Under the pieces are notes generated by a model. That model made no database searches and was not told the origin of the DNA. It saw nothing but the letters and a program-made list of their open reading frames with translations. A stretch of 64,000 bases of DNA from Rhodamnia argentea (lineage: Eukaryota; Streptophyta; Magnoliopsida; Myrtales; Myrtaceae), in NCBI RefSeq assembly GCF_020921035.1, contig NC_063154.1:6696001-6760000 (forward strand). Direction: 5' to 3'. Within the stretch, counting starts at the first letter, position 1. Every line of letters begins with the position of its first letter. This document shows positions 32,981 to 45,561 of the stretch, piece after piece. The translations under genes and the position numbers were made by a program.

Positions 32981-35442
32981 ATGCATTGGAAAGCAAGTGT
33001 AGCAATCCGTGACGAAATCTTCAATAACCTTTGTTGGCATTCTCTGTCTTCATGCTCCCGCAGCTCTTCTTCATTAAATTTTTGCAGCTTTTTGTCTTCA
33101 TTCTTCTTTGGGCGGCTACCATGAATCGAGACTTTCTTCGAAGAACACCAACAATCAAATCTGCAAACCAGCAACCAACATGCTCAAGTCCAATTAATAA
33201 ATTTTATAAAGGATTTTGCTAGCATAACAATATTTTGATGGCTGTGAGATTAACAGTACATTGTAAGCTACAAATTCTTAAAGGACTGAACCTCGCAACA
33301 AGTTTTGATTAATTGTTGTTAATTACCTTGTGGCTCAAACGAGGCTGTTAATCTAAAAAGTCACCCAAACATTGGTACCTAATCAATTCTCTTTTACAAC
33401 ATTCAAACACCACGTGCTACGAACGCCGGCTACTCGCCCCCATCCTTGCATCCTCGAAAGCCGCATGAGCTGGTTACTGCCGTTCATCGATTCACCCACC
33501 ACTGAACTTACATGTCAAGGGCTGACTAATCAAGTTTTCACCAAAAGTGAAAATACAAAAGCGGCTGCCGTATTAAACAGCGGCGAAAGAACTACTGTTC
33601 TTTACCTTGTTCGTTCTTGGGTCCCCAGGAGGTGGCCCCACGAGAATCAATGTGGCTCCTGCTGTGGCTGAAACAATCCAGCCATTTATGTCTCTACTGA
33701 TGTGCCTCCACGCCACCGCAGTTCCATCACATTAACTACTGCGGTCGGCCGGGACCGCGGACCACCGGGTGGTTGAGTTGCATCGGTGAAGTCCAGCTTT
33801 CGGTCAAAGATCGCGCGACCCGTCCCGAGATGGCAATCTGATCGACGCTGCGCCTCCTAATTTCGGCTCCGAATGCGTCAGAGCCTTTAAGACCCCCTCA
33901 TTCATGGGCTTCACCTACATTTGATGGGGGAAAGAGACGGATACACTGTGGGGGAGAGTCCCTACAGCAGTAGCTCATGCAAGAAGATAGAACGGAACTG
34001 CCGGCCGAGATGGAGATGAGGGCGAAATAAACTACGACCCCTCGTGAGGATCATCCTTTAACGAGTTAATTTCAGATTCGCATGAGTGAAACTCTAAAAA
34101 GTGTTAGGATCCGGCGCATAGCAGAAACAAAATAGAGATTAAAAGCGGGCTACATCCAGCAGAGTATTCATTATAAGTAGTTTCCCGCTCTTCGGTTACA
34201 TTATCCGCCCGTTCACAGGTAGCGAACCCCGTGCTTTTCCTTTCGATGGAAATTAAATTACGAATCATACAAAAAATAAATAAATGAAAGAGTGTGCTAA
34301 GCCTAAGATGCGGCCTCAAAGGCCTAGGAAAAGCCGCCCTTACTGTCTGAACTTTCTGAACATCTACGCATGTGAGGCTGCAGAGTTCATGTCTTTTAAA
34401 GACGATAGACGTGAAAAACAGAAGGCGATATGACAATGTGGTGGCATTCAAGTCGTCGGGGGAGAAAAGGCAGGACATGGAAAAATCAGGCCATCCGCAA
34501 TTTAATGGCGCACTACCCTTTGTCCGTTCAGAATGAAAATTGTTGGACGGGTGCTGCGACAACCGTGAAAAAATCCATCCCTTTGCGATCGAACCGCGTG
34601 GGACACGCCAACATCAAACATGCTTGCAGCTGGGTTGAAACCTTGGGGGGTGATAATGGCCTTCTTTGGTGGAAAGACTCTTCGATTTTGGGGGCATTTT
34701 TTGCGCGAAGAACTCGACATCCCTGTTCGCACAAACGGATCACGGCGTGAAAAGTGCGATGAATAACTTGATCGGGTTCGGTGAAGCTCGGGGCCGATCT
34801 CCTAAAATCAGATTGAATGTTTAGCTCTGTTGAAATATCCTACGTTCTTTGCCAACGAGGCTTATATGTCTTTTTATATACATTGACATTCCTTCATCTA
34901 TTAACTTAAGCTTTTAAATTAGATCTTTTGACAAAATCAATGTTTGATTAATTAGTTGGTCGATTGAGAAAACCATACATAATTAAGGATAGTCATATTA
35001 ACATATATTATCACACATCACTTCCACATTTTGCAGAAGAAATCTTATAGAAAGTGAAGATGTACTTACATTGATATATTGTTGCGCTCTATCTCAAAAA
35101 AATTCGAGAACGGACCGGACCAAATGTTTTCTTTTTTCTTTTTTCCATTCGAAACGTTCTGGGCTTTTGAGCAAGCCGTTTTTCCTTTCTCATGCTTAAG
35201 ATGGGCAAGGCTTGAATAAGTAAATCAGATTGTATGGTAGGTGGGATGCTTCATCTGTTCGCAAACAGTTCATCGGAAGTATATTTTCATGAGCCGAAGC
35301 CGCAAGCGTACATTGCTTTCCATAACTTAGAATGACAGAGATTAATCTAGGAACATGTTAATCTTTGTCTGAAGTCCACGTGGAGTAATAGCTTCAGAAG
35401 TCATCTCCGAGAGGTTCGCGTGCCGCGGACGGACACCCGCAG
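32981..35442. other. intergenic, no gene recognised
   Basis: GC-richer stretches at 33400-34100 and 34430-34760 contain frames of 70-150 residues on both strands, but none shows a domain. Opposite-strand frames overlap completely, which is typical of chance frames in GC-rich DNA. Confidence 0.35.
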
Positions 35443-35973
35443 TCATCGTAGCCACCACTCCTCGCGGTCGCCGCCGGAGCCGAGGTCGCAGAACGCCAAG
35501 GATATGACCTCCGCTCCGAACTCGGTGACGACGCTCACGCTCGTCCGGCGAGCCACGAACCTGCGGCACAGAGGGCACGTCGCGTTCTTGTAGCTGAGCC
35601 ACCGGTCCAAGCAGGTCCTGTGGAACACATGGTCGCAGCACTCCAGCTCCCTCACCTCTTCTCCAACCCCGACCTCGCACAGGCACACCGCGCACTCCGC
35701 GGGCGTTGCGCCGCCGTACCGGGCCGTGCCGAGTCCGCGGGCCACTCCGAAAGCTCCTGGCTCGCCATGGCCGGGCGAGTGGCCGAGGACGGAGGACCTC
35801 AGGGAGCAGTCGAAGGCCCATTTGAGCGGCCCGACGAGGGCGGACAGGCGATCTGCGGCGGCGGCGGAGAGAGGGAGGAGCTTGGGGACGCTGCGAGCGA
35901 GGAAGGAGGAGATCGCGAAGAGCGCGGCGAGGAGGGCGAGGGGAGAGAGAGTGAAGGTGAGTGAAGAAGACAT
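35443..35973 (-). CDS. RING-H2 finger protein, probable E3 ubiquitin ligase
   Basis: Predicted to take ubiquitin from an E2 enzyme to targets. It is an intronless gene of 176 residues from ATG 35973 (MSSSLTFTLS). The N-terminal hydrophobic stretch (about residues 6-26) looks like a membrane anchor. The RING-H2 pattern is complete: C94-x2-C97-x15-C113-x-H115-x2-H118-x2-C121-x11-C133-x2-C136, with W125 after the third pair as usual. The tail ends EEWWLR. Small size, N-terminal anchor and C-terminal RING fit the RHA/XERICO/ATL-like group of small plant ligases, but I cannot choose among them. Codon use is strongly GC-biased. The flanks on both sides are gene-poor. Confidence 0.88.
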   Translation of the reverse strand: MSSSLTFTLSPLALLAALFAISSFLARSVPKLLPLSAAAADRLSALVGPLKWAFDCSLRSSVLGHSPGHGEPGAFGVARGLGTARYGGATPAECAVCLCEVGVGEEVRELECCDHVFHRTCLDRWLSYKNATCPLCRRFVARRTSVSVVTEFGAEVISLAFCDLGSGGDREEWWLR

Positions 35974-38590
35974 GGTTCAGAGGGAAGCTTAAGCAGGGAT
36001 GGGGGTCAGTGGTCACTTCTGTCGTTGAAGATGCAATGCGCGTGGTTTTTATAGACGGAGATCGCACGGTGATGGATTGGGAAAATAGAGTAATGTTGGA
36101 CGGACATCATAACTCATATGCTGAAAGGGAATGTTAAGTGACGTGACAGATTATAAATAGATTTTTAAGTGCGTATTATATTCAACATTAAATGATAAAA
36201 TAATATAGCCATAAATTTTTTTTAAAAATAAATCCCATAATAATTCTTAATTAATATTTATTTACTTTTTTGAAAAAAGAAACGGTCATCCAAAAACCGT
36301 TACATAATCAATTCTCTATACGATGAGCTAAGTTGTTATATGTGTTAGTTAGTATACGATTAAATGGGTTTTAAACATATTGTGTGTGTGTGTTAAACGA
36401 GTCAAATGAGTTTACAACTTATGTAGATTCAACCCACCTCGACGACTCTTTCTAAGTTCTCTCTCGCCATCGCTTGATCTCGCGCTTATGTACTATGTAC
36501 TCTTACAACAGTTTGAACGTGAGCTTTCCTATATTGGGGGCCACATGTAAAAGTGTTTCAACAATACTGATCAAATTGAGTACGAGTCATTAGATTTACA
36601 TTGTGTTGAAATGGGTCAAGATAGTTTGATTGAACCTATTCGCGTCGGAACATTTTGTATCCACTCTTTTGTCGTAGATCGCGTGAGCCGCGCCATCCTT
36701 TAATGTGTGGGGCTAACCAGATATTTGACTTTAGGACCGCGGTGGTCCAGGCAAACTTTTACCGGAGAATAGAGTGAGAAGCATTTGTGCTATAGCTCAA
36801 TTTTATTGACAGATTTTGAACCAAAAAAAAAAAAATTCTATTAATGGATTCTAGCGAACAGTATAGTACACATGAGGAAGATTTTTTTTTGTTTTTTTGC
36901 GTCAAATATACGAGGAAGATCTAAAGTACGTCACGTATCCATATTTTAACTCATATTTATTGAAAAAAAACTATGAATTAAAAAAAGAGAAAAAATCATA
37001 TTTATTATAGCAAGTTTCTAAACGAGTTATCTTGGTTATGAAATATGAATCAAAATAGGGTGGAAAAAAAAAAAAAGAGAGGGCAAATTTAGTGGGTCCA
37101 AGATAAACCCTTTTTCAACCCACGTGCTAAATCAGTCTTAGCCCGCCTCGAGCGTCTCTCCCTACTGATGGGCGTCGCCGCCGCCTGCTTCGCCTATCTT
37201 CGGCGTCACCCCGACGTGCTCACAAAAGCACCTGTTGGGATTCTTAGAGGACACGGCGGAGCTGAAGGCAAGGGGCGTTGAAGGAGAGCCTGGGTGTGCT
37301 ACTCTTTGAGTTTAACCGAGAGAGTCCTGGCGTTTTGATTATATGTTGATTGGCCTCAGATTCGTCAATTTTTCTTTGGTAATGCTTGGTTGAGTGCCTC
37401 GCGATGTCTATGTTTCTATTCGTGTTGTTTCTCGGGACCGTAAGTTCACATCCATACATGTCAAGTGTTGGACAAAATGTCCATCCAAATTTTCTATGTC
37501 GATTCCGTCGTTACTTGCTTGCCGCCATAAGGTTGGGTTCCGTGCTATTGGCTTTATACTAGATTGGATTAATTATCGACGTGTTTTATTAATATGGATC
37601 GGATATGGATTGGATCAGTTATTAATCACTAAATTCACATTACATGAAAATGGATCAAAAGATTTAAATGAGTTAATATGAATCGAACCATTTTTAGCCT
37701 GATCCAATAATTTGACGCCCTAGTACGTAAGGGAGAAGCAAGTTAAGTGACAGGTCAGAGTGGCGAGTCCTAGAATTCGTTCACTCGCAGCGGAGAGCAA
37801 TCTTCTTCCTTAATCTTGCTAGTTCCACGTGTTTCACCCACACATGAATAACGAGGATGCTGCGACAGAAAAGGAGTCTACCGTCGGGTCCCTCCTCGGC
37901 CAGGTGCATGGTTGTGCCGATTCCTGGACGAGATCCCGTCGTACGTATCCAAATTGTGGCCGGCGTCGAACCGGATCTCGCTTTCAGAGACTTCGTTTCT
38001 TGTCCGCCTCGGGACAAGGGTGTCGCTCTTCGCGGGCCGCCACTCTGAAACACGTTCTAGTCTGTTGGGATTGATTGTTTCTAAAGACCTCCCCACTTTG
38101 TTGGATTGGGGGGTTGCGAGTCTTTGCGAATTTGATAGCTACAGTAGCATCGTTTTCACTTAGTACAAGGTTACATCATGCCTGGAACACGTGTTGCACC
38201 ACACACTCGTGTAATGTTTTAAAGCTCGTTGGAGAATCGCTCCTTCGCTAATTGTCCAATCGCGCTTTGTCAGCAAGGACTATGGCCTGGGATTCCTTCT
38301 GCATTATTGGCCAAATGAGGCTAAACCAAGCAAGTTCACGTCACTCCGTTCGCGGACAAGGCATCGAGTCGCGAGTTCCAGTCAACTAAACGGCACATGT
38401 AACTGTGTGACGTGCTGACCAATCTCGGGCTTTCCAGTTGCGAGTAGTCGTAGTTCAGACCGAATATCGTAGCTAGCCGTTGTGAAACTGTTGGGGTAAT
38501 GCCTAGAGTAGAGGGATCCATTAGTGCTGATCACCCCTTTCCAACTCGATTCACTTTTTAAAAAAGAAGCTACAGTTTCAAAACATGGAT
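35974..38590. other. intergenic with decayed repeats
   Basis: 36300-36660 and 37580-37725 have 'aaatgggt/gatcgg' boxes of the degenerate hAT-like repeat type. Bases 37165-37310 include a coding-like phrase LLGFLEDTAELKARGVEG with no clear start or end, which may be a gene fragment I cannot identify. 37781-38163 has overlapping frames on both strands without a domain. Confidence 0.35.
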
Positions 38591-38599
38591 TTAATTACT

Positions 38600-39270
38600 A
38601 AGGCTTCATGTTGAAGGAAAATACTTTTCATTTGTTTGGCAATGTATAATCGAAAGTTTTTCCGGTGTTTAGATCTCAATTGAAAAATGATTTCAATCTC
38701 ATGATTTCATATCCGGCAAAAAAAAAAATTTCGAGTTTTTAAATTATTTTTTAGTTTCTTTTTTTTTATTTCTTTTCCTTTCTTCCTCCACCGCAACCTA
38801 TCGGTGGCGGCCACGGGGGAGTTCAAGGCTCGCCATATCGACGGCCTCTAGGCCGTTGGCGAGCCTCGAGCTCACCCGGTCTCGACGAGCTCGTCGGCCT
38901 CCGGTGAGCCGCTCGGTAGGTCCCGGCGAGCTCAAGCTCATCCATGGCCGCCTCCGGCCGGTCGAGGTGGAGGAAGAAGGAAAAAGAAAAAGAAGAATAA
39001 GATTAAGTAAAAAATATAGCATTAAAATTTAAAAAAGAATTGAGAGGAATAATTTTAGAAAGTCTTTTCACCTCTTTAGATTTAGGAAATTTTTTTTGGT
39101 CGAAACTTTAGGTTTAGGAATTCAATTTCCTAATTTTGTGGAAGAATTTTTCGTTGATCGGAAAATGTTTTCTTTTGACTAAGTCGTTTTCACCAAATGG
39201 AAATGGGTGAAAGTTCAGAAAATTAATTTCCCAAAAACACTTCCGCTCAAACAAACGCACCCTAATGTTT
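38600..39270. mobile_element. probable non-autonomous DNA transposon with GC-rich core
   Basis: The left ('ggaaaatacttttcatttg', 'gaaagtttttccgg') and right ('cggaaaatgttttcttttg', 'ggaaatgggtgaaag', 'cgctcaaacaaacgcacc') parts are rich in inverted gaaaa/ttttc words of a known plant TE style. The core 38790-38960 is GC-rich with many gagctc/ggcgagc words, followed by an A-rich purine stretch. The core resembles 3420-3740. Ends are uncertain. Confidence 0.4.
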
Positions 39271-40636
39271 TGTTTGGTTCATTGATAATGGAGTTTTGAT
39301 ATGGAAAGCTTGTCCCATTCTCAAAACAGTTGTGAGCCCATCGCCAGAGGAGCTCAAATGAGCAATACTACCTGCAAGCCACAAATTTTCGTGGTGTTGC
39401 TGCACATCATGTGAATTTTTGTTTTGAATCTAAATCGATCTCCGACAAATTTGACAAACAAACGATTGGGAAAACAAATACAACCTTGTTCTTTGGTTCT
39501 AGTTCAACCATAAAGTGATCGAGCTTCCACAGAACAAGTTTTCTCACAGATCAGGAAGTTCATTTTTTTTCTTATTTGAAGCGTGACTATTTTCTTTGAC
39601 CGTAAATGGTTTATCGTTTGACTTAATCATTTCCGGCAAACCAGACGGTTGAAAGTCTGGAAAGCTATTTCGCAAAAAATTGCTTAACTCAAACGAACAC
39701 ATCCCCACTTGCAAACCTCGGAAACAAAATCGCCGAGAAGTAAACTTCATCGGAATTAAAACTCACTTGAAAGTTATAAATAGACCAACCCTCAAATGAG
39801 TACATTGAAACGACCCCACGAACACAACACTAGAGACTTGGTGGAGATAGAGAAGGCGAGGAGTGAGACACACGGGTTGGAGAATTTCGTCTTTTCCACC
39901 TTCTACGTGGGCGAATTTTCAGTCACCCGGAAAGAATATCTCTCGAATTTTCCAGACAAGCTAAGAAAAAAAAATCTCTAAGAGTCAATGGAGAATGACC
40001 GAGCTTGGTTGCCTGAATCTCTCGAGTCTCGATTATTGATGTGACGAGTTTCGTATGACCCCTACGTTAAGACTCATTCGACGGTCATTGTCATCGAGTC
40101 TGTAAAGTCGGAGTCGTATGACGATTAACCACTCTTGAATTTCGATTATTGATGTGACGAGTTTCGCAGGAGCCCTACAAAAATATTGCCATATCAATAA
40201 TTTTGTCAGGTTCTTAGACAACCTAGGCATCATCGTACGTAAGCAAAGTCTGGGGTGGTCCTGCTGGGGATCTTCTTCGGGCATTTCCCAGGAAACGCAA
40301 GAGACCGCTGCGAATGGAGGGGGAATTCTCGAGTATGATAAGAATCAAGAAAGGCCCAAGCCATTTTCTTTTGAACGGGCTAGGCCCACACAATCGCCTT
40401 GGAAGAACAGTTTGGGCCCCGTTCGTTGTTTGTTTTATTTGGGCCAGGCCCAAATAATCGCCGTGGAAGAACAGTTTGGGATTTTCCCTTAAATCTAGGA
40501 GAAGGGATTTCTTTACAGACTTATGAATTGGATGCTTCTGCTTCACCCTTTTAAACTATTTCTTTTTGCTCAAGCGCTGCATTTTGTCTTTCTCGAAACA
40601 CTTCAAATTTTTCACGAACACGTAAAAATAAGGAAA
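39271..40636. other. intergenic, no gene recognised
   Basis: 39280-39760 shares words with the preceding element ('caaacgaacaca', 'tttcgcaaaaaattg') and may be another decayed copy. The phrase 'attgatgtgacgagtttcg' occurs twice (about 40035 and 40148), a short direct repeat with about 110-bp spacing. 'ggcccaa' words with 'aatcgcc.tggaagaacag' also repeat at about 40390 and 40455. Confidence 0.35.
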
Positions 40637-41135
40637 AAGCTATGATGGCCGTTCCGCCAAGTCTGATAGTGGGACGGTCCAATTCCGACCTCAAATTTTT
40701 TCGGCGTTTCGTCATTTTCAATTCCAATTTTTTTTGCTCAATTGTAAGCTAAAATTAAAAGACAAAATTATAAGAGGGTCAACACCATTAAAGATAAAAA
40801 TGGCAAAACAACACGCATTAAATATCTGCGTGATATCTTTGTCACCAAAAGTCTACGTTTGATATATATGCACCACATATCCACATGATATGCTTGTTAG
40901 CCAAGAGTCCACGTCTAACATGTACGCATCACATATTCGCGTGATATGTTTGTCAGTCAAAATTTAATGTCTTATAAATTTGTCTTCTCATTTTAGCTTA
41001 TAATAATAATAATAAAAAAAAAACAGTCAAATTGATGAAACTGGATTAGCAAGTGATCGGGTTTTGCCAAGAGGAACTTGTGGTCCAAATTTGACTGTCC
41101 CACCATCAAAATTGGTGGGACGGTCATCCTAGCTT
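40637..41135. mobile_element. MITE with AAGCTA(T/G)GATG ends
   Basis: The inverted ends are aagctatgatggccgttcc and aagctaggatgaccgtccc, continuing with 'gtctgatagtgggacggtc'-like text on both arms (about 45 bp). Inside, 'cacatatccacatgatatg'-type units repeat about three times. There is no coding capacity, and target duplications are not clear. Confidence 0.7.
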
Positions 41136-41509
41136 AATCATTTTTAACACATGGATTCTCCTATGATTTCTTCTGGAGAAATTTCGAGAAATAATAATTA
41201 GGTTTGACATGAGCAGCATTAATTGTTGAGCGATGGAGCAGTCTCGTGATCGCTGCGAGTTAATCCCGATCTTGTAATAAGCGAGTCTCACCCACTTCAA
41301 AATTTGAAGCTTCGATCAATAATTTGCCTGCAAAAGAAATTCTAAACAAAAGGGGAAAATTATTTTGCGTAAGGGCTGGCTTAAGAACTCACTTTTTGAT
41401 AGTCTATCCAAAAACCGATGCTATCGTAAGGGATCCTTACTCACAATGTTCATCATTGTACCGATCTTGAGTTTGAAAGACCATCGATTCCATCATTCCA
41501 TGTACTAAT

Positions 41510-42066
41510 GAATAGGAGTGATCGGTTTCTGATCCGGTTCGATCCATCCAAGAATTGAGAATCGGACTGGTAAGGTCGGTTCTCAGGTTTTGGGATTAAG
41601 AGTTAGATTGGATGGTTGTGGGATCAGACCGGTCCGTACTAATCCGGTCCGATTTTTAGGCAGTCCAATAAAACCGGTGGAGTGCCCCCTCCTTGAGGTG
41701 AATTGGGCTATGTTCTTTGCTTTTCGTATGCTTGGATTTCTGTTTGTTTCTTGCACGAATGAGACAAGAGGGGAAAACAGATAAATTTTCTTAAGTGAAT
41801 TAAGTAGTAATGAGTGCACGAGTCGGTGGAATTAACTCCTTTAGTCTGTTTGAGAGAGGCCGACAATTTGTTCTTCTTGCAAAGTTATCATGGATATTGG
41901 CGGTGTTGTGGCACTCAAAATTGATAGTTCTTAGGAAGTTGCATAGGAATGCGTAACATAGATTTTAATTTTAATATATTAATTACAATTATATTATATT
42001 TTAAAAAAATGATAATTGATTTGGCTTGGATGATCCGGTTCTCTCTAGAATCGGGTAGAAAATCAT
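41510..42066. repeat. degenerate hAT-like repeat hit by the Copia insertion (left part)
   Basis: 'gatcggtttctgatccggttc', 'gaatcggactggta' and 'ccggtccgtactaatccggtcc' are typical of decayed plant hAT-type repeats made of GGTTC/CCGGT words. The text 'gatccggttctctctagaatcgg' continues to the Copia target site at 42067-42071, and the same kind of text resumes after the Copia element at 57887. Confidence 0.4.
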
Positions 42067-42071
42067 CGGTT

Positions 42072-42387
42072 TGTTGTAAAAGTAAATGGCGATCTTTGGA
42101 ATCAACTCAGAAACATAACACCAACTTGAAATATGAGAGAAGAGATAAGAGAGAAGTGGAGAGCAAATGTTAACTCTTTTCATTACCTCAACAAGTTTAC
42201 AAAAGCCTCTATTTATAGGCTAGAGGGTACATTACATTGGGAGAGAAAAACCGCTCATGGAATGTGAAAGGTGCAACATCAATCCATATCAATGTACATC
42301 AATCCATATCATTGTATTTGTAACATACATTGGAAGATGAAATGGTGAAATGTGAAGCATCCACCTATAATTAATATATTTATAACA
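42072..42387 (-). repeat. Copia 3' LTR
   Basis: It starts TGTTATAAAT and ends ..TTACAACA on the minus strand. A TATA-like box CCTATAAATAG lies at about 42207-42218. Four substitutions separate it from the other LTR. Confidence 0.95.
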
Positions 42388-42653
42388 CTCCCCCTTGGAT
42401 GTTCACCATTTTTATTATACACTGTTTAAACCGCCTCATTAAAAACCTTGCCAAGAAAAACCCAGTAGGACAAAAAACTCGGCGAAGGGAAAAAGAGTAC
42501 AGTGTGTATAATACTCCCCCTCATTGTAATAATCATTGCACGTAGGCTGCCTCATTAAAAACCTTTGGCAAGTAAAAACCCTATGGGAAAAAAACTTACA
42601 AAGGGAAAAAGAGTACAGCCATAAACCTTATGGGTTCTATCCTTCGAGGATGG

Positions 42654-43892
42654 TTAATTCGCTCCCCCCGATTGAAGTAGTCGCCTAAGTCGACGCATCT
42701 CTATTCCATATACAAGTTTTTCAAATGTGGAAGTAAGTAGGGATTTAGTGAACAAATCTGCAAGATTGTCACTAGAGCGAATTTGATGAATATCTATTTC
42801 ACCTTTTTCTTGAAGCTCATGTGGATAAAATAACTTAGGTGAAATATGTTTAGTTCTATCACTTTTGACAAATCCATCACGTACTTGTGCAATACAAGCC
42901 GCATTATCCTCAAAAAGTATAGTGGGGGCATCATGAACTGAGGATAAGCCACATGAATCTTGAATGTGGTGTATCAAAGTTCTTAAACAAACATATTCTT
43001 TGGCGGTTTCAAATAATGCAATAATCTCATAATGATTTGAGGAAGTGACAACTACACTTTGTTTTCTCGACTTCCATGAAATTGCCGTACCTCCACAGAG
43101 GAACACATAACCAGTCTGTGACTTGGCATTATGAGGATCGGACATATATCCAGCATCCGAATATCCCACCAATGTTAAATCTTTGTTTCTTTGGTAAAAT
43201 AAACCAAGATCAACAGTTCCTTGAAGGTAACGTAGGATATGTTTAACGCCATTCCAATGTCTTCTGGTTGGATTGGCACTATGTCTAGCTAGGACATTTT
43301 TTGCAAATGCAATATCGGATCTGGTGCAATTTGCAAGATATAACAGTGCTCCTATAACGCTAAGGTAAGGAACTTCGGGTCCTAACCTATCATCGCTTTC
43401 CTCTTTTGGTCTAAATGGGTCTTTGTCCACTTCAAGTGAACGTACCACCATTGGTGTGCTAAGAGGATGGGATCTATCCATGTAAAATGTCTCCAATATC
43501 CTCTTTGTATAATTAGACTGGTGCAATAAAATTCCTTACGGGATATGCTCGATCTCTAGGCTAAGACAATACTTGGTTTGACCCAAGTCTTTCATTTCAA
43601 ATTCCTTCTTTAGGCGAGAACGAGCTTCTTCGAGCTCTTTTGGGGTTCCAATTATATTCAGGTCATCCACATATACGGATATGATGGCAAAGCCATTTGA
43701 TGACCTTTTTATGAACACACAAGGATATATTACATTATTCACATATCCTCGCTTCGGGAGGTAATCAGTTAACCGATTGTACCACATACGACCCGATTGT
43801 TTAAAACCATATAATGATATTTGTAATTTGATACTATACATGTTACGATTTTCATTCTTTCCCATCTGGGGAATCGAAAATCCTTCGGGGAC

Positions 43893-43947
<55 letters not shown>

Positions 43948-45561
43948 TCAAGTGACCCATATAAATATGCAATCACAACATCCATTAAATGCATATCTAG
44001 ATTCATACTTACTGCCATACCGATCAAATAACGGAACGTAATATTATCCATTACGGGAGAATAAGTGACATCAAAGTCTATACCGGGTCTCTGCGAAAAC
44101 CCTTGGGCAACTAGTCTCGCTTTATATCTTACCACCTCATTCTTTTCATTGTATTTTCTTACAAACACCCATTTATATCCAACGGGGATAACATCTTTGG
44201 GTGTTCGGACAACGAGTCCAAAAACACAACGTTTATTAAGCGAGTCTAGTTACGCCTTAATTGCCTCCTTCCATGTATTCCAATCTGAACGCTTCTGGCA
44301 TTCAAGAATGGATTTTGGTTCTAGATCCAGATTATCTTTTGAGACAGTTAGCACTGCTGAGGAGGCAAAGCGATCATCGACGACGGTTGTAATTCTATCA
44401 TATCTCACTCCCGTGTTTATATAATTTACTGCAACCTCTATATTAACATCAACCAAATCCTCATCGTTTCCCAAATCAATAGGATTTGGCCGTTCCGTAT
44501 TCCCGGAATTGTTATTTGGGGCAGCTGCACTAATTTCACCGGGATTGCTTTCCTCTGCAGGAGGCGTATTGGGTGACTGAATGTTTTTTTCTTTTCGCGG
44601 ATTTATGTCTTTAGCCCTCGTGGGTCGTCCACGCTTCCGGCGTTGACTAGGCTCATCGGACATTTTTGGTCCCAAGGGGATCTCCACTCTAGGTGTGCGT
44701 TTTCTGCGGGAATATGGGACTTAGTCACCCCTTTATGATCAGTAAATGCATCGCGCAGTTTACTTGCTAAATGTTGCAAGTTAATAATCTTCTGAACTTC
44801 AAGTTCAGTCATGCTTGTACGCGGATCAAGATAATTCAATTGATCTTCCTTCTAGGAAATTTCACGGCATTCTTTAAGCTTCAGGCCTTCTCCCCCTAAT
44901 GCCGGGAAATGTGCCTCATCAAATATACAATCAGCGAACCGGGCAGTAAACAAGTCGCCCGTTTGGGGCTCCAAGTATTTTATAATAGATGGAGATTCAT
45001 ATCCCACATAAATACCAAGTTGACGTTGAGGCCCCATTTTGGAACGCTGTGGAGGTGGTATAGGAACATATACGGTACAACCAAATATTCGCAGATGGGA
45101 AACATCGGGTTCACATCCACGTACAAGTTGAATCGGGAAGTATTCATAATATGCAGTAGGTCGAATTCTAATCAATGATGCAGCGTGCAATATCGCATGT
45201 CCCCATAAACTAAAGGGTAATTTAGCTCTCAACAGCAACGGTCTAGCAATCATTCTCGGGCGTTTGATTAAAGATTCCGCTAAGCCGTTCTATGTATGAG
45301 TATGTGGCACAGGATGCTCCACGTCTATCCCAATAGCTATGCAATAGTCATCAAAGGCTTTAGACGTAAATTCACCAGCATTATCTAACCGGATCTTCTG
45401 GATCGGGTAATTAGGGAATTGTGCACTTAATTTAATTAGCTGAATGAGTAATTTTGCGAATGCCATATTACGTGTTGACAACAGGTCAACGTATGTCCAT
45501 GGTGTTGAAGCATCAATCGGGACTATGAAGTACCCGAAAGGTCCACATGCGGGGCGGATAG
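42654..45561 (-). pseudogene. pol: Copia pol, second part: integrase, reverse transcriptase, RNase H
   Basis: It continues in phase from the split with RPACGPFGYFIVPIDAS. The integrase core has RLDNAGEFTS and then a stop within HTHT*NGLAES. A stop follows KECREIS, a frameshift lies near 44690, and a stop follows WKEAIKA. Reverse transcriptase (about 44168-43536) has RLVAQGFSQ, YGFKQSG and the catalytic YVDDL. A stop after EIEHIP separates it from the RNase H part (43526-42654), which includes ADLFTK near the end. A dinucleotide tract of (AT)23 expands the codons between YGSLDTD and MKVPEGF. The order is complete but cannot give an intact polyprotein. Confidence 0.9.
43897..43942. repeat. (AT)23 microsatellite inside reverse transcriptase codons
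   Basis: 46 bp of perfect AT alternation. On the minus strand it is read as repeated Ile-Tyr codons (about 14 residues) in place of the single Ile-Tyr normally found before MKVPEGF in Copia reverse transcriptase. The frame is kept. Confidence 0.95.

Noticed and set aside
33372..34760. Several open frames of 70-150 residues on both strands
   Set aside because: Fully overlapping frames on opposite strands, no motif, no splice-consistent model.
35342..36067. 241-residue minus-strand frame overlapping the RING-H2 gene
   Set aside because: Out of frame with the RING motif; arginine-rich composition typical of a shifted frame in GC-rich coding DNA.
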